A DNA stretch of 64,000 bases from CAZMGG01 sp964565715 (GCA_964565715.1 CAZMGG010000012.1:1-64000); one strand, 5' to 3'; shown: positions 25,647 to 34,447, counted from the stretch's first letter. The notes: generated by a model from the letters alone, not told the origin. Numbers and translations are program-made.

Positions 25647-26534
25647 CTACTTGTCCTTCTTCTCGGCCAGCACCTTCTCGTTGTGCTCGGCCCTGGCGAT
25701 GCAAAGGTCCAGCAGGCGGAGCTGGAACTTCAGGTAGTACTCGTGGCACTGCTTGGTGCGCTTCAGCGAGTTGGCCTCGCGCTCCTCGTGGCCGACCCAG
25801 ACCTCGCCCTTGAAGATGGCCTTCATGCGGTCGTCGAGGTCCTTCTGGCACAGCTTGAGGGCCGGCAGCACCCCGGTCGCCTTCTGCAGCAGCTTGGGGT
25901 AGTCCTTGACGTCCTTGCGGGCCTTCGGCGACGGCTCCCAGGCCGACACCGCCGCCAGCACCTCGGCGACGTCCTCGCGCGCCTTCTTCAGCGTCGCACT
26001 GTCGGCCTCGCCGACGCTCGGCTTGAGCTTCGGCGCCGGCACCTTGCGGGCCCCCTTGCAGACGCCGCAGCGCCAGCCGCCGTCACCCTTGCAGGCGACG
26101 CAGTCCTTGATCTTGTCGCCGCCGCCCTCGACCTTGCTGCCGCCGCGGCCGCCGCAGACGTCGCAGGGAAACACGCCGGCGCCGAAGCAACCCGGGCACA
26201 GCGACCACTGCAGCGGATCGAGCAGCTGCCCCTCGCCGGCGCAGGCCCGGCACGGCGCCTTCTTGGTCATGTTGCACTCCAGGCACTTCGTGTGCCCGTC
26301 CATGCCGTTGCAGTGCACGCAGATGGTGGTCTTGGTGGCAACGCAGGTCGGGCAGTTCTGGTGGAACTCGTCCCACTGCTTCAGGCCCTGGTCGTCGTCC
26401 TTGGTCGGCCGTTCCCAGACATCGGGCACCAGGTACTTGATCTCGACCTTCGGCACCTGCGCGTTGGCATCGCGGGGAGCGAGGCCGGCCACCAGCAGCG
26501 ACACGGCGAACAGGAAGAAGGCGCGTAGGGTCAT
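25647..26534 (-). CDS. exported DnaJ-type zinc-finger protein (no J domain)
   Basis: The 295-residue protein has a signal peptide ending DANAQ. Between about residues 55 and 165 lie several CxxC pairs (NCPTCVA, CVHCNGMDG, CLECNM, CRACAGEG, CPGCFGAG, CDVCGGRGG, CVACKGDGG, CGVCKGAR), partly with the CxxCxGxG form of the DnaJ zinc region. No J domain is present. The C-terminal ~125 residues are charged and helical. In DnaJ this region binds zinc and unfolded chains, so a periplasmic chaperone or redox role beside the HtrA-like protease is plausible (inference). The start has a GAGG ribosome site 5 bases upstream and a TATCCT box 28 bases upstream. It is the first gene of the operon. Confidence 0.8.
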   Translation of the reverse strand: MTLRAFFLFAVSLLVAGLAPRDANAQVPKVEIKYLVPDVWERPTKDDDQGLKQWDEFHQNCPTCVATKTTICVHCNGMDGHTKCLECNMTKKAPCRACAGEGQLLDPLQWSLCPGCFGAGVFPCDVCGGRGGSKVEGGGDKIKDCVACKGDGGWRCGVCKGARKVPAPKLKPSVGEADSATLKKAREDVAEVLAAVSAWEPSPKARKDVKDYPKLLQKATGVLPALKLCQKDLDDRMKAIFKGEVWVGHEEREANSLKRTKQCHEYYLKFQLRLLDLCIARAEHNEKVLAEKKDK

Positions 26535-26562
26535 GGTTGCCTCGGGAAGGAGGAGCGGGCCA

Positions 26563-26568
26563 AGGATA
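26563..26568 (-). promoter_or_regulatory. -10 TATCCT box of the zinc-finger/HtrA operon
   Basis: TATCCT on the minus strand is placed 28 bases before the ATG at 26534, leaving a leader long enough for the GAGG ribosome site. The same hexamer precedes the HTH gene at 11368. The -35 region is weak (GTGATC at a 17-base spacing). Confidence 0.45.
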
Positions 26569-26618
26569 GGGCCCCCGCCTCCGCCGATCACCCCCGTTGT
26601 CGGGCCCAGGGCGACGGC

Positions 26619-26624
26619 TATGCT
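26619..26624 (+). promoter_or_regulatory. -10-like TATGCT box of the PKD protein gene
   Basis: TATGCT within GGCTATGCT lies 55 bases before the ATG at 26680, in the divergent region between this gene and the zinc-finger operon. Confidence 0.35.
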
Positions 26625-26679
26625 CCCCCGCGCCTGCCCGCGATTGGGCCACGACCCAGGCCCGGAAACGCACCCCTGC

Positions 26680-28788
26680 ATGGCTTCCCTGCTCTCCCGG
26701 CTGCCGCTCCTCGCGGCGCTGGCTCTTCCCATGGTGGCGCAGAGCACCCTGGTGATCCCGAACGGACTCGCCGCCACTCCCGGCAACACCAACAACGCCT
26801 TTCCCTGGAGCCGCGGCACCGCCAGCATGCGGATCCAGTTCCTCTACGACCCCTCGCACTTCACCCTGCAGGGCGTCAACGGGCCGATCGTGATCTCGCG
26901 GCTGCGCTGGCGGCCGTACTCGTCGACCACGGCGGGCACCTGGGCCGGCGGCACCTGGCCCAACGTTCGCATCGACCTCTCCACCGCGGCGACCACCTGG
27001 TCGGCGCCCAGCACCACGTTCGCCAGCAATCTCGGCGCCGACGTCAGCACGGTCTACCAGGGCCCGGTGACGGTGATCGGCGGCACGGTGCCCGCCAGCA
27101 CGGTCGGTCCGTGGTACATCGACGTCGCCACCACGCCGTTCGTCTACAACCCCACCACCGGCGGCAACCTGCTGATCGACATCCACCTGGACGGTACCGG
27201 CTGGACCGGCGCGTCGCGGGCCGCCGACCACCAATCCACCGGTTCCATGGCCGCCCGCGTCTACAACACCAGCGGGCTGACCAGCCCCACCGGCACCGTC
27301 GGCACCAGCTACGGCGCGGTGGTGGAAGTGAGTCACGTGCCGGCGGTGGGCCTGTTCCCGTCGTTCGGCGCCACGCCGCGCAGCGGCGCCTCGCCGCTGA
27401 CGGTGCAGTTCTCCGACTCCAGCTTCACCTCGGATCCGGCCGGCATCCTGGCGTGGGCCTGGGACGTGGACGGCGACAACGTCGTCGACTACACGGTGCA
27501 GAACCCGTCGCACACCTACACCGGCTGCGGCAACTACACCGTGTCGCTGACCGTCACCGATGCGGCGAACGGTCCACGCACGCTGACCCGGGCCAACTTC
27601 ATCGCCACCGACGAGTTGACGCCTTCCTTCACCAGCGCGGTGCTGGCCGGCAACGTCGTGCAGTTCACCGACACCACGGTGCCCACGCCGTCCACCTGGG
27701 ACTGGGACCTCGACGGCGACGGCCTGACCGACTCGACGGCGCAGAACCCGGTGTTCGTCTACGGCAGCGGTTGCGTCGGCGCGCCGGCCCGGCTGACCGT
27801 CACCCGCAACTGCCGCGGCCCGTACACCACGCTCCGCAACGTCATCTTCGCGCCCAACTCGATCAGCTACCTCACCGGCAGCACCAGCACCAGCTCCACC
27901 ACCTGGGTGGGCGGCCTGTTCGACGTGCAGGTGACCAATCCGCAGGGCGTCAGCATCTGCGCCGTGTCGGTCCGCCCCAGCGTCGTCGGTCCGTTCTCCT
28001 GCGAGGTCTACATCACGCCCGACACCTACCTGGGCAAGGACACCAACATCGCCGCCTGGCGCAAGGTGGCCTCCGGCACCGGCTTCCCGGGCACCAGCCC
28101 CCTGCCGGTCGCCCTCTACCCGCCCTGCTACCTGCCGCCGGGCAACTACGGCATGGCGGTGTATGTCTCGCAGCCGGGCGGCATCAGCACCAGCCTCACC
28201 TACAACAGCGTGCCCACCACCGGCCACCCGGGCCCGATCAGCAACGCCGACCTGACGCTGTTCCCCAACCCCGCGGTGGCGCCCGGCATGATCCGCACCG
28301 GCCTGTTCGGCGGCGGCCTGCTCAATCCGCGCATCTGGAACGGCACCCTCCACTACGGCACCTGCGGCGCCACCGGTGACGCCGGTTACGGCTTCTTCGC
28401 GCCGGGTTGCAGCGGGTCGCTGGGCATTCCGGGCAACGTGCCGATGGCGCTGCCCCGACTCGGCCAGACGATGCGGGCCGACCTGACCCACCTGCCGCTC
28501 AACGCGGCGATGATGATGCTCGGCTTCAGCAACACCGCGTCGTCGTTCGGCGCGCTGCCCCTCGACCTTGGCATCTTCGGCGCACCGGGCTGCCTCGGCC
28601 GCGTCAGTCCGGACACGGTGGTGCTGGTGCTCGGCGCCGGCAACACCGCCACGTTCGGGCTCTCGCTGCCCAACAACCCGGCCCTCCTGTGCATGCAGTT
28701 CTACACCCAGGGCCTGGTGTTCGACGTCGGCATCAACTCGCTGGGCGCGGTCACCAGCGACGCCGCCGCCGGCATCATCGGCCAGTGA
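26680..28788 (+). CDS. exported surface protein with PKD domains and the shared C-terminal module
   Basis: The 702-residue protein has a signal peptide ending LPMVAQ. Residues ~20-225 are a beta-sandwich with many Thr/Ser. Two PKD domains follow at about 228-315 (PLTVQFSDSSF, AWAWDVDGDN, HTYTGCGNYTVSLTVTD) and 318-395 (VVQFTDTTVPTPSTWDWDLD). A further jelly-roll-like part comes next. The last ~130 residues are the clade module: FFAPGCSGSLGIPG, LPLDLGIFGAPGC and the end SDAAAGIIGQ. PKD domains usually serve in surface adhesion or polymer binding. The 3' end overlaps the convergent FGase-like gene by 14 bases. Confidence 0.8.
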   Translation: MASLLSRLPLLAALALPMVAQSTLVIPNGLAATPGNTNNAFPWSRGTASMRIQFLYDPSHFTLQGVNGPIVISRLRWRPYSSTTAGTWAGGTWPNVRIDLSTAATTWSAPSTTFASNLGADVSTVYQGPVTVIGGTVPASTVGPWYIDVATTPFVYNPTTGGNLLIDIHLDGTGWTGASRAADHQSTGSMAARVYNTSGLTSPTGTVGTSYGAVVEVSHVPAVGLFPSFGATPRSGASPLTVQFSDSSFTSDPAGILAWAWDVDGDNVVDYTVQNPSHTYTGCGNYTVSLTVTDAANGPRTLTRANFIATDELTPSFTSAVLAGNVVQFTDTTVPTPSTWDWDLDGDGLTDSTAQNPVFVYGSGCVGAPARLTVTRNCRGPYTTLRNVIFAPNSISYLTGSTSTSSTTWVGGLFDVQVTNPQGVSICAVSVRPSVVGPFSCEVYITPDTYLGKDTNIAAWRKVASGTGFPGTSPLPVALYPPCYLPPGNYGMAVYVSQPGGISTSLTYNSVPTTGHPGPISNADLTLFPNPAVAPGMIRTGLFGGGLLNPRIWNGTLHYGTCGATGDAGYGFFAPGCSGSLGIPGNVPMALPRLGQTMRADLTHLPLNAAMMMLGFSNTASSFGALPLDLGIFGAPGCLGRVSPDTVVLVLGAGNTATFGLSLPNNPALLCMQFYTQGLVFDVGINSLGAVTSDAAAGIIGQ

Positions 28789-29713
28789 CGTCGGCGGGCG
28801 CCGCCACGGCGCCCGCCAGCAGTTCCGCCAGCGGCGCGATCCGGACCGGGTCCGCCGCCAGCGGCACGAACGGCCGGAACTCCGGCACCAGCAGGTCGCG
28901 CCGCACCTCGAGGCACAGCGTGCGGCCCGGATGCGCCACCGCGAAGCGGTGGGCCAGCGTCACCGGATGCAGCGGGTAGGTGCCGTTCACCGTGCACTCG
29001 ATCCCGGCACCGGTGAACGCCGCCTGCACGCGCGCCCGCAACGCCGCATCGCCCGGTTCGGCGCCGTCCGGGTCGCGGGCGATCAGGTCCACCATCGGCC
29101 GCAACGGCCAGGTCCCGATCCGGTCCGGGGCGTACTCCGCGCGCAGCCGTTCGACGATGCGATCGTCCACCGGCACGTCGAGGCTGCGCGGTGCGTAGCT
29201 GTGCACCATCAACCCGGTACCGCCCTGGCCGCAGACCGCAGCGAACGCCGCCCTCGCCAGTTCGCGGTAGCGACGATGCCGCTCCAGCAGCAGCGCCCGG
29301 TCGGCGGACTCGCGCACCCAGGCCTGCAGGCCCGGCGTGATGGCGCCGGCGCCGCCGCCGCCGGCCAGGGCATCGTCGTCGATGTTGCGGTTGCAGTCGA
29401 TGAAGGTGCGCGGCACGAGGCAGCGCACCACCAGCGCGCACCGATCGGGGACCCGCAGAACGAACGCCCGCGCGGTGGCCAGCGCCAGTTCCGGCGCTCC
29501 GACGTCGGTGTTGACGAAGAAGAAGTCGCGCAGCTCGTCGGGGTAGTCGCCGCGCAAGGCCGCGCGCAGCGAGGCGTAGTGACCCGCCTCGGTGGCGCCG
29601 TGCGCCACCTCGCACAGCAGCGTCGGCTGTGCCTCGGGCACCGCCGCGGCGCCGCGCAGCAGGATCACATCGGCGACGCCGGCAATGGGCCGGAGCTGCG
29701 CGGGAAGCCTCAA
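28775..29713 (-). CDS. N-formylglutamate amidohydrolase-superfamily protein
   Basis: The protein has 312 residues and no signal peptide. The order of motifs follows the FGase/zinc-carboxypeptidase-like family: LLCEVAHGATE near the start (family PHxG), FIDCNRNIDDD (family DxNR), GLMVHSYAPRS (family HS zinc ligand) and CLEVRRDLL near the end. Known members hydrolyse N-formyl or N-acyl amino acids. The first zinc-binding block is imperfect, so the substrate is open. The start is uncertain: TTG at 29713 follows directly on the upstream stop (TGATTG), implying reinitiation; a later GTG is possible. It is probably co-transcribed with the TIGR03546-TIGR03545 fusion. Confidence 0.6.
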   Translation of the reverse strand: MRLPAQLRPIAGVADVILLRGAAAVPEAQPTLLCEVAHGATEAGHYASLRAALRGDYPDELRDFFFVNTDVGAPELALATARAFVLRVPDRCALVVRCLVPRTFIDCNRNIDDDALAGGGGAGAITPGLQAWVRESADRALLLERHRRYRELARAAFAAVCGQGGTGLMVHSYAPRSLDVPVDDRIVERLRAEYAPDRIGTWPLRPMVDLIARDPDGAEPGDAALRARVQAAFTGAGIECTVNGTYPLHPVTLAHRFAVAHPGRTLCLEVRRDLLVPEFRPFVPLAADPVRIAPLAELLAGAVAAPADVTGR

Positions 29714-31684
29714 TCAGCCCTTCTTGCCGCCGAACAGGCCGCCCGGCAGACCACCGGGCAGGAGCTTCTTCGCCTCCTCCTCGGCCTTCTTGCGCGCCGC
29801 CTCGGCGGCGGCGTCCCTGGCCTTTTGCGCCTCCGCCTCGGCCTTCTTCTTCGCCGCGTCCAGCACGTCCTGCGGCGTCTTGCTGCCATCCAGCACGCCG
29901 CCCACCTGGTCGACGACGCCGGGCAGCTTGCCGTCGAGCAGCGCCGCCGCCCGCACCTTGAACTGGTTGGCCAGTTCCTGCCGGCCAGCCTGGACCAGCG
30001 CATCCACCACCTGCTGGTCGTCGATCGTCACCCGCGGCGCCGCCAGCGGTCCCCGCAACCCCACCGGCAGCGTGAACTGCTCCACCGCCGTCGGCGGCAG
30101 CCCTGGCAGGCTCAGGGTGGTGTTGCGCAGCGTCACCCGCAAGGGCACGTCGACGCGGACGCCGTCGGCGCTGCCGCAGTCGAGGACGCCCTCCAGGCCG
30201 AGGTCCACGGTGCCGCCCTGGATCGGCGCCGCCGCCAGCTGGCCCGCCACCGTGTCCACCGGCAGCCCCTTCCAGGTGAAGGCCGTACGCGCCGCCTGCG
30301 GCTTGCCCGGCGCCACCTCGAAGGAGAAGGCGAAGACGCCGCTGCGCGACGCGATGCGGATGCCGATCGGGCCGTCCACCAGGCTCGGCTGCGACGACAG
30401 GTTGGTGGCCTTGATGTCCAGCAGATCCTCGCCCAGCGACGCCACGGTGACCCCGTCCAGCACGACGTTGCGCACCAGGACCAGGGGCGCCTCCCGCAGC
30501 AGATGATCCGCCACCACCTGGATGCGGCCCAGCCGCTCGGCCTGTTCGCGGATCCGCCGATCCCGTTCCTCCTGGCTGGCCTCGTCGCTGACCTCGTCGC
30601 CGCCAGCGACCTTCTCCAGCCATTCACCGACCTTCTGCAGCCGTTCCTGCCAGACCCTGGCTTCCTTCAGGTAGTCGTCCAGCGTCTTGCCCTCGCCCGC
30701 CGGCGGTGGCGGTGGCGGTTCGTCCTCGGCGATGCGCACGCCGGGCACCTCCCGGCGCGTGCCGCTCTGCGCCTCGCTCGAGACGATCGAATCGATCACC
30801 AGTCGCTTGCTGAGCAGATCCGAGGTGCCGAGCCGCATCTCCAGGGAACGGGCGCGGAAGTGATCCTGGTCCAACTGCTCCGGGTCGGCCACCGCCAGCC
30901 CGCGGAACGTGGCCCGACCCGCCGCCAGGTCGACCCCCGCCTCGGCGAGATCGACGGTGGCGCCGTTCCACTGCTCCAGGCCCGAGCGCAGGGCATTGCG
31001 CAGGCCCGTCCCGCCGAGCCAGGCGTTGCCGAGCCACAACCCGACGCCGACCAGAACTACAGCCAGCAGGCCGGTGATCCGCACCGGCAGGCCCTTCTTG
31101 TCGCTCTCCAGCAGTTCGCGATAGGTGCGCTTGCCCTTGCCCTTGCCGAGGAACACCCAGGCCAGCACCCGGGCGGACCGCCGGCGCGACCACTTCTGGT
31201 AGCGCTCGCTGTTCTCCTCGGCCTCGGCCATCCGCGCCCGGAACGTGCGCAGGCCACGCAGGGTGAGCAGCCCCAGGCCGATGCCGAACAGGAGCCCGAC
31301 CAGCAGGCCGCCGGTGGTCGCGTAGCGCTCGAGCCCGAACCACGCCAGCACCGGCGCATTCACCGCCCAGGCGAACAGGCCCTGCAGCGGCCCGTCCAGC
31401 AGCCAGCGGCCGACGGTGAAGCTGAGCGGCACCAGCAGCAGCGAGCACAGCTTGCTCACCAGCAGCGCCAGCCCGAACACCGCCAGGTTGGCGTTCAGGA
31501 TCAGGACCAGGAACAGCAGGGCCAGGATCAGGCCGGGCGCTTGCAGGAAGCCGCCGCCGAGGTCCTTCACCAGGAAGAAGCCGGGGACGAAACCCAGCAT
31601 GCCGGCGAGGATGGTAGCCATCATCACCTGCGGCGGTGTGGCCTTGCCGCGCAGCACGCTGCCGATCTTGCGGGACAGGAACAT
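29714..31684 (-). CDS. fusion of TIGR03546-like membrane domain and TIGR03545-like AsmA-type domain
   Basis: The 656-residue protein has an N-terminal ~150 residues with the TIGR03546 pattern (KATPPQVMMATILAGMLGFV, ILNANLAVFGLALLVSKL) and about four membrane helices. After a basic linker another helix (ITGLLAVVLVGVGLWLGNAW) opens a TIGR03545-like part: NGATVDLAEAGVDLAAGRAT, FRGLAVADPEQ, LLSKRLVIDSIVSSEAQSGT. This resembles AsmA/TamB-type proteins of envelope lipid transport. The C-terminal 50 residues are an Ala/Lys/Glu helix followed by a Gly/Pro-rich tail. In other bacteria the two parts are separate neighbouring genes; here they form one chain. A good promoter (TTCGAC-18-TACAAC) stands 9 bases before the ATG. 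Confidence 0.75.
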   Translation of the reverse strand: MFLSRKIGSVLRGKATPPQVMMATILAGMLGFVPGFFLVKDLGGGFLQAPGLILALLFLVLILNANLAVFGLALLVSKLCSLLLVPLSFTVGRWLLDGPLQGLFAWAVNAPVLAWFGLERYATTGGLLVGLLFGIGLGLLTLRGLRTFRARMAEAEENSERYQKWSRRRSARVLAWVFLGKGKGKRTYRELLESDKKGLPVRITGLLAVVLVGVGLWLGNAWLGGTGLRNALRSGLEQWNGATVDLAEAGVDLAAGRATFRGLAVADPEQLDQDHFRARSLEMRLGTSDLLSKRLVIDSIVSSEAQSGTRREVPGVRIAEDEPPPPPPAGEGKTLDDYLKEARVWQERLQKVGEWLEKVAGGDEVSDEASQEERDRRIREQAERLGRIQVVADHLLREAPLVLVRNVVLDGVTVASLGEDLLDIKATNLSSQPSLVDGPIGIRIASRSGVFAFSFEVAPGKPQAARTAFTWKGLPVDTVAGQLAAAPIQGGTVDLGLEGVLDCGSADGVRVDVPLRVTLRNTTLSLPGLPPTAVEQFTLPVGLRGPLAAPRVTIDDQQVVDALVQAGRQELANQFKVRAAALLDGKLPGVVDQVGGVLDGSKTPQDVLDAAKKKAEAEAQKARDAAAEAARKKAEEEAKKLLPGGLPGGLFGGKKG

Positions 31685-31693
31685 GACCCGCCG

Positions 31694-31723
31694 GTTGTAA
31701 GGGACCGACCCCGGCGTGTCGAA
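31694..31723 (-). promoter_or_regulatory. promoter of the TIGR03546-TIGR03545 fusion gene
   Basis: On the minus strand the -35 TTCGAC (31718-31723), an 18-base spacer and the -10 TACAAC (31694-31699) lie 9 bases before the ATG at 31684. This is one of the clearest promoters in the window and leaves almost no leader. Confidence 0.55.
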
Positions 31724-31749
31724 TCACCCGCGCCGGGCGATCGGCAGTC

Positions 31750-32349
31750 TCACTTCTTCAGCAGCTGTTCCGGCCCGGTCGGCGAGGCATGCCACAGGAA
31801 CAGCCGCATGGTCGGCGCCTCGCTCTGGTAGCGCACCAGCGCCGTGGCGTGCATCGGCACCATCACCCGCTGGCCGTCGGGCCGCCGGAAGGTGCGCTCG
31901 AAGGTCACGCTGGCCCAGCTGCAGTGCGGCCCGGGGCAGTCGGCCCGCACCGCCAGGATCCGGGTGCTGAGTTCGCTCTCCTTGCCGCCCACCTTCTCCC
32001 GCAGCAGCGTCGAGGCCTCGGCGACGGTCCGGGCCTGCAGGGGCGCGCCATCGGCGCCGACGTCGCGGAAGACGATGCCGGCCAGGTCGGGGTCGCCGCC
32101 CTGTTCCTGGTACTCGAGCTTGCCGGTGGCGGGGTCCAGTTCGCACTGCACGCCCTCGGCGCGGTGCATCGGCAGGAACGCCTTGTCGAGGGCTTGCTGA
32201 TCGCCGGCGTCGACGGCCTTGACCAGGCCCTCGATGGCCTGGATCACGGCGCCCGGCCCGGGCACCGGCGTCGGCGCGGCCGGCGGCGCGGCCCACAGGC
32301 CAAGCGCGAGGAGCACGGGAGCGGGGAGGACGGACTTGAGGTTCGGCAT
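31750..32349 (-). CDS. exported small protein, NTF2/SnoaL-like fold suspected
   Basis: The 199-residue protein has a signal-like N-terminus (SVLPAPVLLALGLWAAPPA) without the Gln-type cleavage site seen in most exported proteins here. VIQAIEGLVKAVDAGDQQAL, then beta-rich CSWASVTFERTFRRPDGQRV and MVPMHATALVRYQ suggest an NTF2-like cone fold used by many small exported proteins. Two Cys near the middle (ADCPGPHC) might form a disulfide. No catalytic motif is seen. It stands alone between the TIGR fusion and the Rpn nuclease. Function unknown. Confidence 0.55.
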   Translation of the reverse strand: MPNLKSVLPAPVLLALGLWAAPPAAPTPVPGPGAVIQAIEGLVKAVDAGDQQALDKAFLPMHRAEGVQCELDPATGKLEYQEQGGDPDLAGIVFRDVGADGAPLQARTVAEASTLLREKVGGKESELSTRILAVRADCPGPHCSWASVTFERTFRRPDGQRVMVPMHATALVRYQSEAPTMRLFLWHASPTGPEQLLKK

Positions 32350-32395
32350 GTGGGTCTCCAGGACGCGACCACGGACGTGGGCAACCCGCCGGCTG

Positions 32396-33430
32396 TTAGC
32401 GATCCGTCGCCGGCTCGCCGAACACGGCCGTCAGGGTCGGCGCGTCGAGCAGACGGTCGGCCCAGCGCTCCAGATCGGCGGGCCCGGCATCGCGGACCCT
32501 ACGCGCGGTGGCTTCGGGCAGGACGCCGAAGCGGCGGGCCAGCAGGCGCAGGAGGATCGCCGCCTGCCCCTCGGAGTGACCCTCGGCATGACCCTCGGCA
32601 TGACCCTCGGCATGACCCTGGATACGGCCGCGGCGGTGGCCTTCCTGACGCAACAGATCGGCGGTGGTGATCAACGTTTCCTCCAGGTCGCGCCCCAGAT
32701 CGCCCAGGGCCTCCAGCACACCCGAGGCCTGCACCGGGGTGGTCTGGAACAGGTAGGACCATAGCACCAGCAAGCCCCCCTGTCCGCGCTCGCCGAGCAC
32801 CCGTGCGACGATGCCCTGCCACCGGTGAATGGCGGCCTCGACGACCGCGGCCGGTTGCCCACGGGCGTGCCGCAGGAAGAGCAAGCTCAGCCAGGCGACC
32901 GCCCCCAGCGTCCGATCCTCCAGGTCCGCCTCCGACTGCGCCGCGAGATCGTCGAGCACGAAGGAGAGGTCCGGCATCAGCCCGGCCAGCAGGTCCCGCA
33001 GGGGCCCCGGCAGGCCCGCCCACCGGATCCGCTCCCGCAGCCGCAGCGGCCCCGTCCATGGCGTATCCCCGTGGTGCAGGACGAACGGCAGCACCGGCGG
33101 CAGCAGGCCCACCGGATTGTCACGCCGCCATTCCTGCCAGATGCGGACCACGTAGCGAAGCAGTTGGAAGGCGATGTCCGGGTCGGTGCGCGACTTGTGC
33201 TCGCACAACACCGGCAACAGCACCGGCTGCCCGCGGACCTGCACTGCGAACAGCAGGTCGGCGTAGTGCGCCCGCAACTGCTCGTCGATGAACGAGCCGG
33301 GCAGCCGGCGCAGCGTCGACCAGTCGATGGCCGCGGCGGCCGCGGCCGGCAGGGCCGAACGCAGCACCCCCGCCATCTCGTGGGGATCGGCGAACACCTC
33401 GCGGAACAGGCTGTCGTGCGGATTCGGCAA
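32396..33430 (-). CDS. Rpn/PD-(D/E)XK family putative recombination-promoting nuclease
   Basis: The 344-residue protein begins PNPHDSLFREVFADPHEMAG, the hallmark of the Rpn (Transposase_31) family. FIDEQLRAHYADLLFAVQV and LLPVLCEHKSRTDPDIAFQL supply the nuclease core (Asp and the E-x-K motif EHK). RpnA-type proteins are DNA endonucleases that raise recombination and occur as many dispersed paralogues. Near residues 270-288 is a GHAEGHAEGHAEGHSEG repeat, then a helical C-terminus. Start TTG at 33430 is supported by an AAGGAGG ribosome site 5 bases upstream. A 46-base stretch of this gene recurs upstream of dinB at 38834-38879. Confidence 0.85.
   Translation of the reverse strand: MPNPHDSLFREVFADPHEMAGVLRSALPAAAAAAIDWSTLRRLPGSFIDEQLRAHYADLLFAVQVRGQPVLLPVLCEHKSRTDPDIAFQLLRYVVRIWQEWRRDNPVGLLPPVLPFVLHHGDTPWTGPLRLRERIRWAGLPGPLRDLLAGLMPDLSFVLDDLAAQSEADLEDRTLGAVAWLSLLFLRHARGQPAAVVEAAIHRWQGIVARVLGERGQGGLLVLWSYLFQTTPVQASGVLEALGDLGRDLEETLITTADLLRQEGHRRGRIQGHAEGHAEGHAEGHSEGQAAILLRLLARRFGVLPEATARRVRDAGPADLERWADRLLDAPTLTAVFGEPATDR
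32569..32616 (-). repeat. four 12-base tandem repeats inside the Rpn gene
   Basis: Four copies of CCTCGGcaTGAC (plus-strand form; the first copy differs at two positions) encode GHAEGHAEGHAEGHSEG. The unit is a multiple of three, so slippage changes repeat number without frameshift. Similar GxxEG runs are common in Rpn proteins. Confidence 0.9.
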
Positions 33431-33516
33431 CAGGGCCTCCTTCCACCTGTGGCCCGCGATCGCCCGGGGTTACACGCCATCCGGCAGAACGTTGGCCCGG
33501 AACCCCGTGGCCGGCT

Positions 33517-34431
33517 ATGCAGGGCGCCACCTTGCCCACCGCGACCATCCCCGTCGACCTGGACGGCGCCCGCCTCGACGCGGTCCTGCGCCACTTCCAC
33601 CCCGAGCTGTCGCGCACCCAGGTGCGTCAGCTCTGCGAGCTCGGCGCGGCGAGCCTGGCGGGGGTGCGTTGCCCCAACCCCACCGACCGCGTGCGCGCGG
33701 GACTCTCGTTCGCCTTCGACCCGGCCACCGCCCCGGCGACGCTGGCGCTCGGCATGCCGGTCGTGCACCAGGACGACGACACACTGGTGCTGCACAAGCC
33801 GCCGGGCCTGGCGGTGCACGGCGGCCCGCTGGTGGACGACTCGGTGGCGGAACGGCTGGCGGCGGCGTTCCCCGGCGAGGGCGCCGGCCTCGCCCACCGG
33901 CTCGATCGCGGCGCGTCGGGGCTGCTGCTGGTCGGCATGCACAGGGCGGCGCTGCAGTCGCTCGGCGAGGCGATGGAGCGCGGCCAGATCGAACGCGACT
34001 ACCTGGCCATCGTGCTCGGCACGCCCGCCGAGGATCGCTTCACGGTGGATCTGCCGCTCCGCATCGTCGACGAGCCGCGCGGCAACCAGCCGAAGGCGGT
34101 GGTGGATCGCGAAGGCGGCCAGGCGGCGGTGAGCCACGTGGTGGTCCTCGATCGCAAGGCCGATCTGGCCCTGGTGGCGGTGTCCCTGGCCACCGGCCGC
34201 ACCCACCAGATCCGCGCGCACCTGGCGGCGGTGGGCCATCCGCTGCTGGGCGACGATCGCTACGGCGAGCCGGTGCGGAACCGCAAGGCCCACGACACCT
34301 GGGGCGTGCAACGCGTGCTGCTGCACGGCACAAGGCTGGAGTTCCCGCAGCCGGCCTCGGGGGCGACGGTGACGGTGCAGGCGGTGCACGAGCCGGACTT
34401 CGCCCGCGTGTTCCGCTCCCTGCGCGGATAG
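33517..34431 (+). CDS. RluA-family pseudouridine synthase
   Basis: The 304-residue enzyme isomerises uridine to pseudouridine in RNA. An S4-like RNA-binding N-terminus (DGARLDAVLRHFHPELSRTQ) precedes the catalytic domain. The active-site Asp is in LAHRLDRGASGLLLVG, and GRTHQIRAHLAAVGHPLLGD is the second family block. The rRNA or tRNA target cannot be read from sequence. The start is ambiguous: ATG at 33517 lies inside GCTATGCA, which itself looks like the -10 boxes of other genes; TTG at 33532 would then be a nearly leaderless start. The gene stands alone between convergent or divergent neighbours. Confidence 0.9.
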   Translation: MQGATLPTATIPVDLDGARLDAVLRHFHPELSRTQVRQLCELGAASLAGVRCPNPTDRVRAGLSFAFDPATAPATLALGMPVVHQDDDTLVLHKPPGLAVHGGPLVDDSVAERLAAAFPGEGAGLAHRLDRGASGLLLVGMHRAALQSLGEAMERGQIERDYLAIVLGTPAEDRFTVDLPLRIVDEPRGNQPKAVVDREGGQAAVSHVVVLDRKADLALVAVSLATGRTHQIRAHLAAVGHPLLGDDRYGEPVRNRKAHDTWGVQRVLLHGTRLEFPQPASGATVTVQAVHEPDFARVFRSLRG

Positions 34432-34447
34432 GCGGCCCGCCGCCGGA

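Noticed and set aside
32569..32616. Short direct repeats as a possible CRISPR array
   Set aside because: The units are 12 bases with no spacers and lie in frame inside a clear Rpn coding region.
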